Shown piece after piece: positions 24,314-33,750 of a stretch of DNA of 64,000 bases; the stretch's first letter is position 1, and each line of letters begins with the position of its first letter. The translations under genes and the position numbers were made by a program. The stretch is from Ruminococcaceae bacterium BL-6 (lineage in GTDB: Bacteria > Bacillota > Clostridia > Oscillospirales > Acutalibacteraceae). The DNA is taken from assembly GCA_902810075.1 (NCBI GenBank), contig LR778135.1, positions 744,001-808,000 on the forward strand, read 5' to 3'. The notes under the pieces are model-generated. The model was given only the letters and a program-made list of their open reading frames with translations, ran no database searches and was not told the origin of the DNA.

Positions 24314-25903
24314 GTGGAGATTCCAGCGCCGGAAAACGAAATCTGCACGGTGTATCTGAAGGGGTATTCCGCGCTTTCGTCGCTGCACGGGCGCCTGTTC
24401 CAGGTGCGCCGCGGCTTTTTTAAGACCGGGGCGAAGGCGAGGGGGAAAGCGGCGGAGCCGCGCGACGGGGAATCCGTGCTCTGCCGCTATGTCATCGGCC
24501 GCAGAAAATTCCGGTGGAAGGTGAAAAAGGGGCGCGCCGTGCTGGAGCAGGCGTTCCCGCAGACGGGCGGATACTGCATCGTTGCGCGCGCGGAGGACGG
24601 CCGGATGCTGAGCCGCACCGAGTACGGCGAGGGCCACCGCTGGGAGCGGGCCAGCTTTTACGGGCCGGATGCGGGCCGCGCCGAGGCGGTGCTTTCCAGA
24701 ATGGCGGGCGGCGGGCTTTCGCTTCTGCGGTACGACCCCGCGAAGAAAAGCTCCTCGCGGGAAACGCTGTATCCCTGCCCGGTGGAAATGGGCACGTCGC
24801 GGCAGAGCGTGATCGATTCCGAGGCGGGGGAGCCGCCGGTTTACGCGGCGTGCGTTTCCGGTGACTTCTGCTTCTGCGGGGAAAGCGAGCTTGCGAAGCG
24901 CCGCGCCCTTCTGGAAAAGCTCGAGTCCGGCGAGGTTCCGGACGAGCCGGTGTGGAAATCGCCGGAAAAGCCCGATCCCGCGCCCGATCCTTCCCCTGAT
25001 TCCCCCGCGGAAAAAGCGCCGCCCGCGCCCCGGGACGGAAGCTATTTTGTAGACCGCGAGCTGTTCCGTCAGGATGCGCCCGCGCCGAAGGCCGTGCCCG
25101 CTTCATCCGTGCGGTACGCGGTGGCGGCGAAGCGCCTGGACGGGACGGTGCTCGCGCCGGGACTGGATTCCGCGCCCGCCGGGGAATCCCCGGAAGAATC
25201 GCCCGCGCCCGGAACATCCCCGGAATCCCCGGAAAATCCCGGCCCCGCCCCGCCGGAATCCGAGCCGGGGGATGAGCTTCCCGTGAAAAATATCGTGGTG
25301 AGCGCCGAAGAGAGCTACCTCTATTTCGGCCAGGTGCTGGACGGCATGCGCCACGGCCGGGGCCGCACCCAGATGCCCGACGGAAAAACCGCGTATGAGG
25401 GCGGGTATTTTATGGATAAGCGGGAAGGATTTGGCACATATTATTACAAAACCGGGAAGCTCTGCTATGCCGGCCATTGGAAGGGCAACAGAAGGGACGG
25501 CGCGGGCGCGGCCTTTTCCCCGGAAGGCGGGCTGTACGCGGGCGGCTTCCGGGGGGACAGGCCCCACGGCATGGGCGCGCTGTTCGACAAAGACGGGGGC
25601 CTTTGCTACGCCGGGCCGCTGAAAGACGGGGCGCGCGACGGCGCGGGGGCCTCTTACCGCAAACAGGATGGGACGCTGTTCGTCGGCGCGTGGAGCGGCG
25701 GCCGGCCCACGGGGCAGGGCAGCGCGTTCGACCCGCAGGGGCGGCTTCGCTACAACGGCGGATGGAAAGACGGCATGCGCGACGGCATGGGCACGGAATA
25801 CAGCGAGGCGGGCGCCGTGATTTTTGTCGGCCTGTGGGAAAAAGACCGGCGCGTGCGCGGCGTGGAATACGAAAACGGCGCGCCGAAACCCTACCGTTTA
25901 TAA
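24314..25903 (+). CDS. MORN-repeat protein
   Basis: A 529-residue protein without signal peptide or membrane helix. Residues 1 to about 210 are a basic, unrecognised domain. About 210-345 is a Pro/Glu/Ser-rich linker. The C-terminal third has seven or eight MORN repeats (for example GQVLDGMRHGRGRTQMPDG and GGWKDGMRDGMGTEYSE), beta-hairpin units that usually bind proteins or membrane lipids. The GTG at 24314 was chosen because GGGGAGGA lies 8 nt upstream; the ATG at 24287 has its only site adjacent. It stands alone after the palindromic element. Function is unknown. Confidence 0.75.
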   Translation: MEIPAPENEICTVYLKGYSALSSLHGRLFQVRRGFFKTGAKARGKAAEPRDGESVLCRYVIGRRKFRWKVKKGRAVLEQAFPQTGGYCIVARAEDGRMLSRTEYGEGHRWERASFYGPDAGRAEAVLSRMAGGGLSLLRYDPAKKSSSRETLYPCPVEMGTSRQSVIDSEAGEPPVYAACVSGDFCFCGESELAKRRALLEKLESGEVPDEPVWKSPEKPDPAPDPSPDSPAEKAPPAPRDGSYFVDRELFRQDAPAPKAVPASSVRYAVAAKRLDGTVLAPGLDSAPAGESPEESPAPGTSPESPENPGPAPPESEPGDELPVKNIVVSAEESYLYFGQVLDGMRHGRGRTQMPDGKTAYEGGYFMDKREGFGTYYYKTGKLCYAGHWKGNRRDGAGAAFSPEGGLYAGGFRGDRPHGMGALFDKDGGLCYAGPLKDGARDGAGASYRKQDGTLFVGAWSGGRPTGQGSAFDPQGRLRYNGGWKDGMRDGMGTEYSEAGAVIFVGLWEKDRRVRGVEYENGAPKPYRL

Positions 25904-26106
25904 ACCGGTTATATAATAGGAAAAGGGAGCCCGGCAGGAAAATTCCGACTGCCATTCTAAGGAAAATTTTCTTGAAATTTAATGAAATCATAACCATTTG
26001 TTCACAAACCGGACACAACTAAAATCTGGCATGTCAATCCATGGAAAACCCAGTAAAAACCGGGCTGTGCGGGCGATTGGAAAATCAAAAAATGCCGGAA
26101 TTTCCC

Positions 26107-26135
26107 TTGACATTGTCCGTGGGATGCTTTATAAT
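26107..26135 (+). promoter_or_regulatory. Perfect sigma-A promoter of the secreted Ig-like protein
   Basis: TTGACA (26107-26112) and TATAAT (26130-26135) are 17 bp apart, the ideal consensus. The 5' UTR is about 205 nt and ends with AAGGAGG 10 nt before the ATG. Confidence 0.85.
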
Positions 26136-26347
26136 CCAAGTAAACATATAAGCGGTGCCCGCGGTCTGCGGCGCCGCCGCGCGGGGCCCGGTTCGCCGGG
26201 TTTCCGGGCGGGGCAACGGCTTTGGCCGCGGGGATGCGCTTGGCTTGGGGGTGGGTTGCTTCCGTTCCCATGGCTGCCATGTATGTTGTTTTTCATAAGC
26301 ACAACGCAAATGCACACACAACTATTTTTTAAGGAGGACTAAAAAGG

Positions 26348-29290
26348 ATGAAAAAAACCAAAGGAAAAGTTCTTTCACTGATCCTGGCTGGTGCCTTGGT
26401 CGTGTCGAGCTTTTCGTCCCTGAATTTCGCCTCTGCGGCAAGCTCCCGGGAGACCGGTAAGCTTGACTTTGACGATGACGAAATTTATCTGGTCAGTCAG
26501 AGAAATGATACCTCGAAGAAGGTCGATCTTGAAGAACTTGTGGGCGGTTCTGTTACTTTGGAAACGTATGACCATGAAGACGCTTCCGACATGAAGTATG
26601 TGAGCTATACCCACGATTCCGGCGACCGCTTGGTCAACATCAAGGAAGATAGTGATAATGCTATCCTGACGGTCAAAAAGGATGTGGCCGGCGAGGAGAA
26701 AGTTACTGTCACGTACGAGGGTGAGTATGACCGCGACGATGGCCGGACAGTGAAGGTAAGGGGTTCTAAGCAGATTACGATCCACGCGGATGTTGCAGGA
26801 AGAACTTTCCTTGCTAAATATGTCGATCCTGCAAGTTTTGATCCTACGGAGCGCCCGGATGACATTGAAACCGCTGCAGTGAATGATCAGTATCTCGACC
26901 TTGGCCTTTATACGGTTAAGGGAACGGGTACGGATGGCATCATAGCAGATTATCTCCCTGTTAGCACAGCGTCTTATGCGAAAAAAGATGCAGAGGGAAA
27001 TGTCGTTAAGGACAGCAACGGAAATGTAGTCGTCAATGACAGCCTTTTGGAACTTGATGATGATGATGATGTTTTCACAAATATTGCTGTGGCAACTAGT
27101 GCTGAAGCTGAAGCTGAAGCTCCAAATCGGATTCGCCTGACCACTAAGTTGAAACAAGGCGATGCGAACGACGAGTTTGATTTGGCGGATACCGATAAGG
27201 ATACGCTGAAGATCAAGCTGTTGAAAACAGACAGCGAAGGTGTCATCTTAAAAGGTGATAATCCTTTCGAATCTTCTAGGACCAACTATAAAGTGGAGAT
27301 CGCCAAAAAGTGGAATACTGCTCTGATGCCCACAAAACCAGAGAAAGGTAAAAAACATTTGGAGACGAATAGTTCTCCGCTGGAAATCAACAAAAAGGGT
27401 GGTAAGACCTATATCGCTCCCGACAGTGTTGATTGGGATGACTGGGAGGACAGTGATAAGAATGTTTCTCAGTCCATCAGTGGTTATGAAGTGGTTTCCG
27501 ACTATAGCGTCACTGTGAAAGGCGGCAACGTCGGAAATATTAAAGTGAATGGAAATAGCGGCAATGTCACGGTAGATGGTGGCACGGTCGGAGATATCAA
27601 AGCTGCTATCGTCGAAATCGAAGGCGGTTCTGTCGGAACCATCAAAGACAAGGCTAAATCCGTTAGCGTTAGCGGCGGCAAAGTAAAGGCAATTGATGCA
27701 AGCGATGACTATAGTAATACGCCGGATGGTAGCAACGATAAGAAGGGTACTCCGGTTGACATTAGCGGCGGTACGATCACTGGCGATGTCGAAGGCTGGA
27801 CGGTCACGATCGACAGCGAAGACGAGGATGTCCCCACCAGCATCGGTGGTAATGTCACCGCGAATAACGATGATAATGATGACGATGAGACTGTCAAGGT
27901 TTCTTCTTCCAGCGGTGCCAATGTTGAGGTAAAAGGCATTGTAAAAGGTGCTGTTACGCTCGAAGACGATAATGTCACAGTCGGCACGGTCGACGCAGAC
28001 TACAACTACACGACCACGTTTGACGGCTTCAACGGCAAGGTCGGTACCCTGCGCGGAACCGACAATCAGGAAGTTGACGTTCAGGGCGATTCCAAAGTCA
28101 CCCTGTCCAAGAAGCTTGTTGCGGACAGCGTAACGGTTGAAGACGGCTCCAAGCTGACCATTCCGGAAGGAACGATTGGTTCTGTTGACGGCGAAGGCAC
28201 GCTGGCTGTTCCGGCCGGCAAGCTCTTCATCGAAGACAGCTTCGACGAAGCCACCCTGCAGCTCACCGAAGGTCTTGTAGTAGGCGCGACTGCGTTCCAG
28301 TCTTATGACAACACGGTCGACGTTGACGACGTGAACACCCTCGGTTATACCCTTGAGAAGAAATCCGTCAACGATGACGTCGACAAGTTTGTCATCAAAG
28401 ACGTTAAATTCGCGGGCCTGTCCTTCGATAAGAGCAATGTTTCCGTTGCGAAGGGTTACGACACGACCCTGACCGTCGCGAACTATCCGGATGGCACGGC
28501 TCTTCCGGCCGACGCTCAGATCGAATGGTATATCGATGCGAACGACGATTACTTCCAGATGACGGTTGAGGGCAACACCGCGACTGTCAAAGTACTTGAT
28601 TACAGCAAGGATTATGCAAGCGACAACAAAGCGACCGTAACGGCCACGGTTGTTGACGCGAACGGCAATACGCTCACCGACGAAGACGGCAACGCCTATG
28701 TCGAAGCGACTGCCAACCTGACTGCTACCGCTCTTCCGGAATCCAAACTCACCCTTGACACCAAGAGTGTGACGATCGGAACCGGCAACATCTATCAGTT
28801 CCTTGCAAAATCCTCCACGGACGCCGCGATTACCGCAGCTTCTTCGGATACTCAGATCGCCACTGTCGACGAGATCAATCCGAACGATCCCCGCGGCCAT
28901 AAGTTCCAGATCGCCGCAGTTGCCGAAGGCAAAGCTACCATTACGGTAACCGATGCCAACGGTGCTACCGGTTCGATCGCGGTAACGGTTGCGAAAGTGA
29001 ACGGCACGCTCAAAGCTGATACCACCAGCTACACGATGGCTCCCGGCAACATCTACGACGTGAAGTTCTCCGTAACCGGCACCACCGCCACCCCGGTTGT
29101 TACCTGCAACGGCAAAGTCGTTTCCGTAGCACCCCGCGGCAATGGTGTTTATAGAATCACCGGCGTAACTCCTGGCACGGCTTATGTTCAGGCTACTGTT
29201 GGCGCTACCCATGTCACCGTTACGGTGAAAGTCGTCGCGGGCGCAGCCGCCTCCGGCGTAAAGGGCAACAACGTATCCGTCCTGAGGTAA
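26348..29290 (+). CDS. Large secreted, acidic Ig-like surface protein
   Basis: A 980-residue exported protein. Residues 1-31 form a Sec signal peptide (KKTKGK, a hydrophobic core, ASA-A). Residues about 32-380 are Asp/Glu-rich. About 385-560 have short GG-VG-IK and VTVxGG strands in register, like a beta-solenoid. About 690-980 have three Ig-like (Big_2-type) domains. There is no LPxTG, SLH or cell-wall-binding motif, so the anchoring mode is unknown. GATGAT and GCTGAA triplet runs near 27055 and 27105 encode DDDDD and EAEAEA. The first half is AT-richer than the last. The perfect promoter suggests high expression; a surface-layer or adhesin role is inference. Confidence 0.8.
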   Translation: MKKTKGKVLSLILAGALVVSSFSSLNFASAASSRETGKLDFDDDEIYLVSQRNDTSKKVDLEELVGGSVTLETYDHEDASDMKYVSYTHDSGDRLVNIKEDSDNAILTVKKDVAGEEKVTVTYEGEYDRDDGRTVKVRGSKQITIHADVAGRTFLAKYVDPASFDPTERPDDIETAAVNDQYLDLGLYTVKGTGTDGIIADYLPVSTASYAKKDAEGNVVKDSNGNVVVNDSLLELDDDDDVFTNIAVATSAEAEAEAPNRIRLTTKLKQGDANDEFDLADTDKDTLKIKLLKTDSEGVILKGDNPFESSRTNYKVEIAKKWNTALMPTKPEKGKKHLETNSSPLEINKKGGKTYIAPDSVDWDDWEDSDKNVSQSISGYEVVSDYSVTVKGGNVGNIKVNGNSGNVTVDGGTVGDIKAAIVEIEGGSVGTIKDKAKSVSVSGGKVKAIDASDDYSNTPDGSNDKKGTPVDISGGTITGDVEGWTVTIDSEDEDVPTSIGGNVTANNDDNDDDETVKVSSSSGANVEVKGIVKGAVTLEDDNVTVGTVDADYNYTTTFDGFNGKVGTLRGTDNQEVDVQGDSKVTLSKKLVADSVTVEDGSKLTIPEGTIGSVDGEGTLAVPAGKLFIEDSFDEATLQLTEGLVVGATAFQSYDNTVDVDDVNTLGYTLEKKSVNDDVDKFVIKDVKFAGLSFDKSNVSVAKGYDTTLTVANYPDGTALPADAQIEWYIDANDDYFQMTVEGNTATVKVLDYSKDYASDNKATVTATVVDANGNTLTDEDGNAYVEATANLTATALPESKLTLDTKSVTIGTGNIYQFLAKSSTDAAITAASSDTQIATVDEINPNDPRGHKFQIAAVAEGKATITVTDANGATGSIAVTVAKVNGTLKADTTSYTMAPGNIYDVKFSVTGTTATPVVTCNGKVVSVAPRGNGVYRITGVTPGTAYVQATVGATHVTVTVKVVAGAAASGVKGNNVSVLR

Positions 29291-29340
29291 GTTTGCCTTG
29301 AGTAAATAGGAATATGTAACTGGTTGTATTTGCGTGGGCG

Positions 29341-29378
29341 GCGGTTTGGATTTCATCTTCCAGGCCGCCGCTTTGTGC
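29341..29378 (+). terminator. Probable terminator of the secreted protein gene
   Basis: GCGGCGGTTTGGA pairs with TCCAGGCCGCCGC (two G-U pairs) with CTTTG after it. The T-run is short, so termination may be partial. Confidence 0.5.
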
Positions 29379-29385
29379 GTTGAAG

Positions 29386-29428
29386 ATGAAAAAGCCGAAG
29401 GGGAGCAGCGAAAGCTGCTCCCCTTCCG
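29386..29428 (-). terminator. Terminator for the minus-strand SpoIID-like gene
   Basis: An AAGGGGAGCAG/CTGCTCCCCTT hairpin. On the minus strand CGGCTTTTTC follows. It lies about 180 bp beyond the SpoIID-like stop. Confidence 0.6.
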
Positions 29429-29475
29429 GCGTCCCTACGGGCGCTGGCCCCGTTTGAATAACCCGGAGGGCGCTT

Positions 29476-29605
29476 GCCTGTTTCGGCTGAAATTGCACCG
29501 CCCGACGGGAAAGAAGCGCAGAAATCCGGAAAGGATTTCTGCTCTTCTTTCTTTTCGGTATCATTTTATCCCGAAAATTCCCCGCCTTTTATCTTCCAGC
29601 CAAGC
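29476..29605 (+). repeat. Interspersed intergenic repeat, family B (copy 1)
   Basis: From TTTCGGCTGAAATTG this block matches, with scattered changes, the reverse complement of 52595-52787. Shared segments include CCGCCC, AATCCGGAAAGGATT and ATTTTATC-CGAAAAT. The AATCC/GGATT core is a hairpin. It abuts the end of the SpoIID-like gene. Confidence 0.65.
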
Positions 29606-29608
29606 TTG

Positions 29609-30667
29609 CTATGCGCCTTTGGAAGAATTTACCAGCGTTGTGCCGGGATAATACCAGGCTAAAATTTCCTCGTAGCTCGAGCCCTGGGAAGCCATGTACT
29701 GCGCGCCCGCCTGGCTCATCCCAACGCCGTGGCCGTATCCCTTGACCGAAAAGGTGAACCCCTTGTCACCGTGCGTAACGGTAAAGTTGGCGGAACGCAG
29801 GCCGAACGCCGTGCGCGCGTCTTCGCCTTTCACTTCTTTCCCGCCCAGCGCGATCGTCTTGACCGAGCCGGAGCTGGTCCGCTCCGCCTTGCCGAACCAC
29901 CCCGACGGGTCGCCCGAAAGGGCAAGGCCGGGCCATTGCTTCTGCGCCTTCTCCTTCAGCTCGTCGTCGGTCAGCGTCACCGTGGTGCTGTATCCCCCGG
30001 CGAATACGTCCCCCGGGCTGGCCACCGGCACCAGATAGCTGTAGTTCCCGCCCCAGATGTCGCTGGCGGCCTCCGTCTTGCCGGAAGAGATCGCGTAATA
30101 CGTCGCGCAGATCAGTTCCCCGTTGCTTTGCAGGCTCTGCCCCGAAACGGCGTCGGCCACCCCGGTCAGCTTTTTGTAGTACGCGTCGAAATTTTTGCCC
30201 CATTTCTGCTGCATCTGCTCGCGGGTCGTGTAGATTTTCCAGTTTTTCGTGTCGGCGGAAAAATCCGCCCCTTTCAGGGATTCCTCGGGCTTTTCCCGCC
30301 GCTGCGCGCGCAGCCTGCTGTAATAGGTGTAGGCGGATACCGCCTGCGCTTTCAACGCTTCGGTTTCGCTCTGCGGCGACATCTCCGTCACCATCGCGCC
30401 GTATAAAAATTCCTTGTCCGAAACCGTGAGGACGGCCTGCGTGGATTCATCCAGAATCCGGAACGTCCCGTCCGCTGCGGTCGGCTTGACGCTTCCCGCC
30501 GCGGAAGAAGAGCCCGGCGAGGAGGAAACGGCTTGGGAAACACTGCTTTGCGACGGCGCCGACGAAGCGTTGTGTCCCTTTCCCGGCGTTTTGGCGCCCA
30601 GCGCTACCAGTGGGATCAGGAGCAGCAGCAGAAAAAACAGCAGACATAGGGCGGTGGTCCCTTTCAT
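29609..30667 (-). CDS. SpoIID/LytB-domain protein
   Basis: A 352-residue exported protein with an N-terminal membrane segment (about 7-25), a Ser/Ala-rich linker to about 65 and a SpoIID domain to the end. The family signatures FLYGAMVTEM, LKAQAVSAYTYY and GYGHGVGMSQAGAQYMA are present. SpoIID is a lytic transglycosylase that acts on denuded glycan during engulfment, and related proteins occur in vegetative cells. The N-terminal anchor and Ser-rich linker differ from classical SpoIID, so it may be a paralogue. GGAGG precedes the ATG by 7 nt. Confidence 0.87.
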   Translation of the reverse strand: MKGTTALCLLFFLLLLLIPLVALGAKTPGKGHNASSAPSQSSVSQAVSSSPGSSSAAGSVKPTAADGTFRILDESTQAVLTVSDKEFLYGAMVTEMSPQSETEALKAQAVSAYTYYSRLRAQRREKPEESLKGADFSADTKNWKIYTTREQMQQKWGKNFDAYYKKLTGVADAVSGQSLQSNGELICATYYAISSGKTEAASDIWGGNYSYLVPVASPGDVFAGGYSTTVTLTDDELKEKAQKQWPGLALSGDPSGWFGKAERTSSGSVKTIALGGKEVKGEDARTAFGLRSANFTVTHGDKGFTFSVKGYGHGVGMSQAGAQYMASQGSSYEEILAWYYPGTTLVNSSKGA

Positions 30668-30763
30668 TTGTTTTCCTCCTTTTTTGCGTCCGGTAAGACT
30701 TCAGCGCGCTGAAAATTGCCGGGCGCGCTTTTTTATTTTCATTTGATTGCAAGTCGGGAAGGA

Positions 30764-31011
30764 TTCTCCGCCGCAGGCGGGGGAGAATCCGGTTTGTCGA
30801 AGAGCCTGAATGGAAAAGATAGAAAAAATGAAAGTTTTGGTCAAGCTTTTTCAAAAGCTTGCGGGGTTTGGGGCAGCGCCCCAGGACCTGAAATAAAAAA
30901 GAAAACGCAGGAAGGGGAGCACAAACAGTCCGGTGGACTGTTTGTGCGTGGGGAAACCCTCGTCGGGGGTTTCCCCGTACCGCAAAGCGGTACCAAATTC
31001 CGCATCCTGCC
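30764..31011. repeat. Cluster of palindromes upstream of a membrane protein gene
   Basis: Successive hairpins are visible: CCGCC/GGCGG near 30770, a TTTTTCAAAAAGCTT-like pair in the family A block, 30919-30947 (GCACAAACAG/CTGTTTGTGC with a short loop), 30950-30976 (GGGGAAACC/GGTTTCCCC) and 30977-30993 (GTACCGC/GCGGTAC). No gene is credible on either strand here. Confidence 0.65.
30831..30893 (+). repeat. Interspersed repeat, family A (copy 1)
   Basis: From AAAGTTTTGGTCAAGC to the end of a GGGGCAGCGCCCC hairpin and GACCTGAAA, it matches 44434-44497 at about nine of ten positions. It contains AAGCTT-TTTCAA-AAGCTT symmetry. Confidence 0.75.
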
Positions 31012-31234
31012 GGAAGCCGTATCGACTTTGAAAGCCCTTGTTCGAACCCGGCTCGCTTTTTCCCCGCCGCAGGCGGGGGAGAAAAACGACCCAAATTGTG
31101 CTTTGGGCATAGGAAGCCGTATCGACTTTGAAAGCCCTTGTTCGAACCCGGCTCGCTTTCTCCCCGCCGCAGGCGGGGGAGAAAAACGACCCAAATTGTG
31201 CCTTGGGCATGGGAAGTTGTATTGACTTTGGAAG
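31012..31234 (+). repeat. 100-bp tandem repeat, about 2.2 copies
   Basis: Units start with GGAAGCCGTATCGAC at 31012 and again at 31112 and are nearly identical. A partial third (GGAAGTTGTATTGAC) begins at 31212, so the period is exactly 100 bp. Each unit carries a CCCCGCC-GCA-GGCGGGG hairpin and ends with CAAATTGTG-TTGGGCAT. Confidence 0.85.
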
Positions 31235-31305
31235 CACCCTGTTATAGAATGATTTGTATATGAAAATTCCCCGGCGCGGCGGGTTTTGGGAAAGGAATTG
31301 TAAGG

Positions 31306-32172
31306 ATGCTTAGAAAAGTTTGGTTTATTTTCGCGGTTACCTGCTTGTTGACCATTCCGATCAGGATTTATCAGCTTTTGATGTTCGTGGACACCGGAAC
31401 CGGGTTTTTTACCGACGGGAACGTCACGGCGGCGGCCATTACCGTCCTGCTGGTGATTTCCTGTGCGGCGATGCTGATCCTGTGCCGCAAAAGCGGCGGC
31501 TTTACCGCGAAATTCGGGGATCTGCACAGCGTTCCGGCGGTGGTTTTCGCGCTGCTTGCCGCGGCTTCCATGGTGGCGCAGTCTGTCGCAAAGCTGTTTG
31601 AAATCACCGCCCCCGTTTCCTCTGAGGTGGCAAGTCCCGATATCGAGCCGCAGACGGTGCAGCATCCGTTTTTATCCGCCGCGCTCGCCATTGTGTGCAT
31701 CGCCGCGGCCGTGCTCATGGCCGTCACCGCCGCGGGCCTTGCGCGCCGGTCGAACCCCTACCGGAATTTCCCGGTGCTCGCGCTGATCGTTCCGCTGTGG
31801 TCGTGCCTCGACCTGGCCGTCCTGTTCGTCCGCTATACCGAAGTCGTCAATACCATCGAAAGCATCTATGCTATGTTTATGGTGATTTTTCTGCTGCTAT
31901 GCCTGTTTGCGCAGGCGCAGTTTTTTGCCGGGGCCGACGACGCCAAAAGCCGCCAGACCATGCTGGCTTCCGGCTTCTGCTTTTCGGCCCTTTCGCTTAC
32001 GGTGACGGTGCCGAACTGCGTGATGTATGTTCTGGGAAAGCCGCAGGTGTGCTCCCTGTCCCTTCCGGACAGCCTGGTCTACCTGTTCCTGGCGCTGTTC
32101 CTTCAGGCGCTGTTCTTCCCGCTTGTTTTCCCCCGGCGCGCCGTGCATGGGGACGGCGCGGACAGGGTATAA
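31306..32172 (+). CDS. Hypothetical polytopic membrane protein
   Basis: A 288-residue protein with about seven hydrophobic segments and short loops. I do not recognise a family. A polar loop near residues 105-125 (APVSSEVASPDIEPQT) is probably external, and the C-terminus is short and basic. AAAGGA lies 9 nt before the ATG. It has no close partner on its strand, as the spacer before it is repeat DNA and gap follows after about 200 bp with its own promoter. No catalytic motif is visible. Confidence 0.7.
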   Translation: MLRKVWFIFAVTCLLTIPIRIYQLLMFVDTGTGFFTDGNVTAAAITVLLVISCAAMLILCRKSGGFTAKFGDLHSVPAVVFALLAAASMVAQSVAKLFEITAPVSSEVASPDIEPQTVQHPFLSAALAIVCIAAAVLMAVTAAGLARRSNPYRNFPVLALIVPLWSCLDLAVLFVRYTEVVNTIESIYAMFMVIFLLLCLFAQAQFFAGADDAKSRQTMLASGFCFSALSLTVTVPNCVMYVLGKPQVCSLSLPDSLVYLFLALFLQALFFPLVFPRRAVHGDGADRV

Positions 32173-32276
32173 TAAATGCCGTACGCGGATGAAATTCCGC
32201 GGCTCGCGGCGGATCGGCCCGGGGTTGCGAAAATAAGAATAAAATAGGTGAAAATAATTCAAAAATGATAAAAATG

Positions 32277-32328
32277 ATAGTTTAATTTATATCAAACTAT
32301 TGTAATAGATGGAAAAATGCTATAAAAT
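32277..32328 (+). promoter_or_regulatory. gap promoter with an adjacent inverted repeat
   Basis: TTGTAA (32300-32305) and TAAAAT (32323-32328) are 17 bp apart. Directly upstream, ATAGTTTAAT and ATCAAACTAT (32277-32300) form a 10-bp-arm inverted repeat with one mismatch and a 4-bp spacer, a possible regulator site abutting the -35. It does not match Rex or CggR operators. Confidence 0.5.
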
Positions 32329-32330
32329 AA

Positions 32331-33386
<1,056 letters not shown>

Positions 33387-33406
33387 GATTTTCCGCTGTA
33401 TCCTGC

Positions 33407-33449
33407 AAAAGCTCGCTGCGCCGGCTGTTTTGGGCCGGCGGGCTTTTTA
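33407..33449 (+). terminator. First gap terminator
   Basis: A GCCGGC/GCCGGC stem with an AAGC/GCTT outer pairing, followed by CTTTTTAT, 21-60 nt after the gap stop. Confidence 0.75.
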
Positions 33450-33460
33450 TGCAGTTCGTT

Positions 33461-33505
33461 CCGGCGCGCGCACGGTGTCCATCCGTGTGCGCGCCGGTTC
33501 TTTTA
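33461..33505 (+). terminator. Second, back-up gap terminator
   Basis: GGCGCGCGCACGG and CCGTGTGCGCGCC form a 13-bp stem (one G-U pair), followed by GGTTCTTTT. A second candidate promoter (TTGACA at 33543) lies just beyond. Confidence 0.65.
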
Positions 33506-33686
33506 TCCTTTTGGGGAAGAGCATACGCCGTTTGTGTAAATTTTGACATGGCACATGGGGTAAGATAAAAAATGTGCGGTTGTGGAAAAAAACTCATTAG
33601 ACAAGGAAATTCAGAATATTTTGTAAGATATAGCTAAATTATCAAAGAGATTAAACGCGTTATTTTCATTAAATGACGAAAAAAGC

Positions 33687-33714
33687 TTGAAATTTTGGAG
33701 ATTTGTGGTATGAT
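33687..33714 (+). promoter_or_regulatory. Promoter of the glgBCDA operon
   Basis: TTGAAA (33687-33692) and TATGAT (33709-33714) are 16 bp apart. TTGACA at 33543-33548 with TAAAAA 17 bp later is an alternative upstream start, with GCACAT/ATGTGC symmetry around it. Confidence 0.5.
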
Positions 33715-33750
33715 AAAAGAAGAAAAGCAACGCAGAGGATGTGGTTTGCA

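Noticed and set aside
27248..29356. 702-codon minus-strand frame opposite the secreted protein
   Set aside because: Arises from codon periodicity of the Ig-like gene; no start signal and no recognisable domain.
31012..31234. Possible CRISPR array
   Set aside because: Repeats are directly abutting 100-bp units without unique spacers, and no cas genes are near.
30841..31665. Minus-strand frame sharing the GALPQTPQAFEKA end
   Set aside because: It runs through repeat DNA and opposite a membrane protein gene; the shared end reflects the DNA repeat, not homology of proteins.
33403..33600. A small RNA between gap and glgB
   Set aside because: The two strong hairpins are best read as tandem gap terminators; no independent promoter lies ahead of them.
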